Shown here: in pieces, positions 28,870 to 29,475 of the stretch
Layout: every line of letters starts with the position of its first letter
Numbering within the stretch: the stretch's first letter is position 1
NCBI GenBank assembly: GCA_035270925.1
Contig: DATESG010000014.1
Location: 1 to 29,475 of the forward strand
Direction of reading: 5' to 3'
Origin: DATESG01 sp035270925
GTDB lineage: Bacteria; Bacillota_I; Bacilli_A; RFN20; CAG-826
Length of the DNA: 29,475 nt
The notes under the pieces: generated by a model
Told to the model about the DNA's origin: nothing
Database searches by the model: none
Seen by the model: only the letters and a program-made list of their open reading frames with translations
Position numbers and translations under genes: made by a program

Positions 28870-29475
28870 CTTTAGTGCAGCAACAAGTCCATCATTGTTG
28901 TTATCTTGTTCAGTAATCAATGTTGCATGTGCTTTAACGCTGTCTTCACCGTTCTTCATCACAATTGAATTCGCGGCCCACTCGAGCATTTGAATATCAT
29001 TTTCGGCATCACCACAGGCAATCGTATGGCGATGATCAATCCCAAGGCAATTGGCGATATGTTCAAGTCCGTGTCTTTTTGTCCCATAACTTAGGAAGGC
29101 TTCACTGTAGTAAGAGTCATACCAAAATCTTAAGTTATAGTCAGGATATTTTTCGACAGCTGTTTTTAGTTTACGTTTTATCTTTTCACCATTATTATGG
29201 GGTTTAAAGATTAATGTCATTGGGTCATCATCAAAATCAAAATCCTTACCATAAACAATTGTGTGACCATTATTCCAAAAGAAGGAGTTTAATTCTTCAT
29301 CCTCACGTAATAGATAAATACTAGATTCCGTTTCCACCATCAAATTATCTAAGTTTTCGATTCCGACTTCGGCAATGATTGCTTTGACAATTTCACGATC
29401 AAATTTCACGATTCTTTTTTCAAACCGATTGTGATGATAATCTAGCGTCATCGTTCCGTTATAACAAACAATTGG
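28855..29475 (-). CDS. Cof-type HAD phosphatase, 5' end outside the window
   Basis: The C-terminal part of a HAD-IIB phosphatase is present. Motif IV is ACGDAENDIQML, and the C-terminal segment with IVMKNGEDSVKAHA fits the family. The C2 cap lies between. The first ATG seen, at 29451, is not the real start: the frame stays open to the window edge and adds PIVCYNGT ahead of it, which is the family's NGA segment found about 50-60 residues into the protein. Motifs I (DxDGT) and II should therefore lie beyond 29475. Substrate unknown. The stop codon overlaps that of the convergent phosphoglucomutase. Confidence 0.88.
   Translation of the reverse strand, partial: PIVCYNGTMTLDYHHNRFEKRIVKFDREIVKAIIAEVGIENLDNLMVETESSIYLLREDEELNSFFWNNGHTIVYGKDFDFDDDPMTLIFKPHNNGEKIKRKLKTAVEKYPDYNLRFWYDSYYSEAFLSYGTKRHGLEHIANCLGIDHRHTIACGDAENDIQMLEWAANSIVMKNGEDSVKAHATLITEQDNNNDGLVAALKKIIG

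Overview
The window looks like chromosome from a low-GC Bacillota, probably a Mollicutes- or Erysipelotrichia-related member of Bacilli. The reasons are AT-rich DNA with AGGAGG-type ribosome sites, a long-form HPF, a prolyl-tRNA synthetase of the archaeal/eukaryotic-like type, YitT, DegV and PepC proteins, and lipoproteins with short lipoboxes. TGA ends znuA, znuC and znuB inside tightly overlapped genes, so the genetic code is standard and this is not a UGA=Trp mycoplasma. The species cannot be named from sequence alone. Almost all of the window is core housekeeping; I see no phage, insertion sequence, CRISPR array or origin.

Layout. 1-3790 (+): hpf with a UUCG-loop terminator, then an operon of a Cof-type HAD phosphatase, an unrecognised 290-aa protein, a DegV lipid-binding protein and a small two-helix membrane protein. 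3795-6102 (-): pepC-gpmA, with a palindrome at the pepC transcription start, then tRNA-Ser(CGA). 6148-9559 (+): a membrane-anchored protein that reads as a GGDEF-EAL protein stripped of its catalytic residues, one base ahead of proS, then tRNA-Ser(GCU). 9688-10578 (+): a RimK-like ATP-grasp ligase. 10521-13375 (-): the zinc-uptake operon znuA-znuC-znuB-zur, overlapped gene to gene, with a Zur-box-like palindrome in its promoter and a terminator lying inside the convergent ATP-grasp gene. 13433-17286 (+): cdaA-glmM without the usual cdaR, then mgtE behind a structured leader holding a 29-codon reading frame. 17299-18125 (-): a membrane-tethered thioredoxin-fold protein. 18181-20968 (+): a YitT membrane protein and a 5'-nucleotidase-type lipoprotein. 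21040-25945 (-): a heterodimeric ABC exporter and a GT4 glycosyltransferase. 26002-26092 (-): tRNA-Ser(GGA). 26180-28858 (+): an RluA-type pseudouridine synthase coupled to a phosphoglucomutase. 28855-29475 (-): a HAD phosphatase cut by the window end.

Functional links. CdaA (c-di-AMP), GlmM (glucosamine-1-phosphate) and the 566-aa hexose-phosphate mutase point to sugar-nucleotide and envelope synthesis; the glycosyltransferase probably makes membrane glycolipid. ZnuACB/Zur and MgtE handle Zn2+ and Mg2+, and both carry visible cis-regulatory DNA.

Most worth following up: the mgtE leader, where two long perfect complementary pairs are interleaved (pseudoknot or mutually exclusive switch) over a small translated-looking reading frame; the catalytically dead GGDEF-EAL protein; promoter palindromes at three unrelated genes; and terminators packed into opposing genes. 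Several promoters place the -10 box unusually close to the start codon, and two genes (the glycosyltransferase and the pseudouridine synthase) may be translated from leaderless mRNA.
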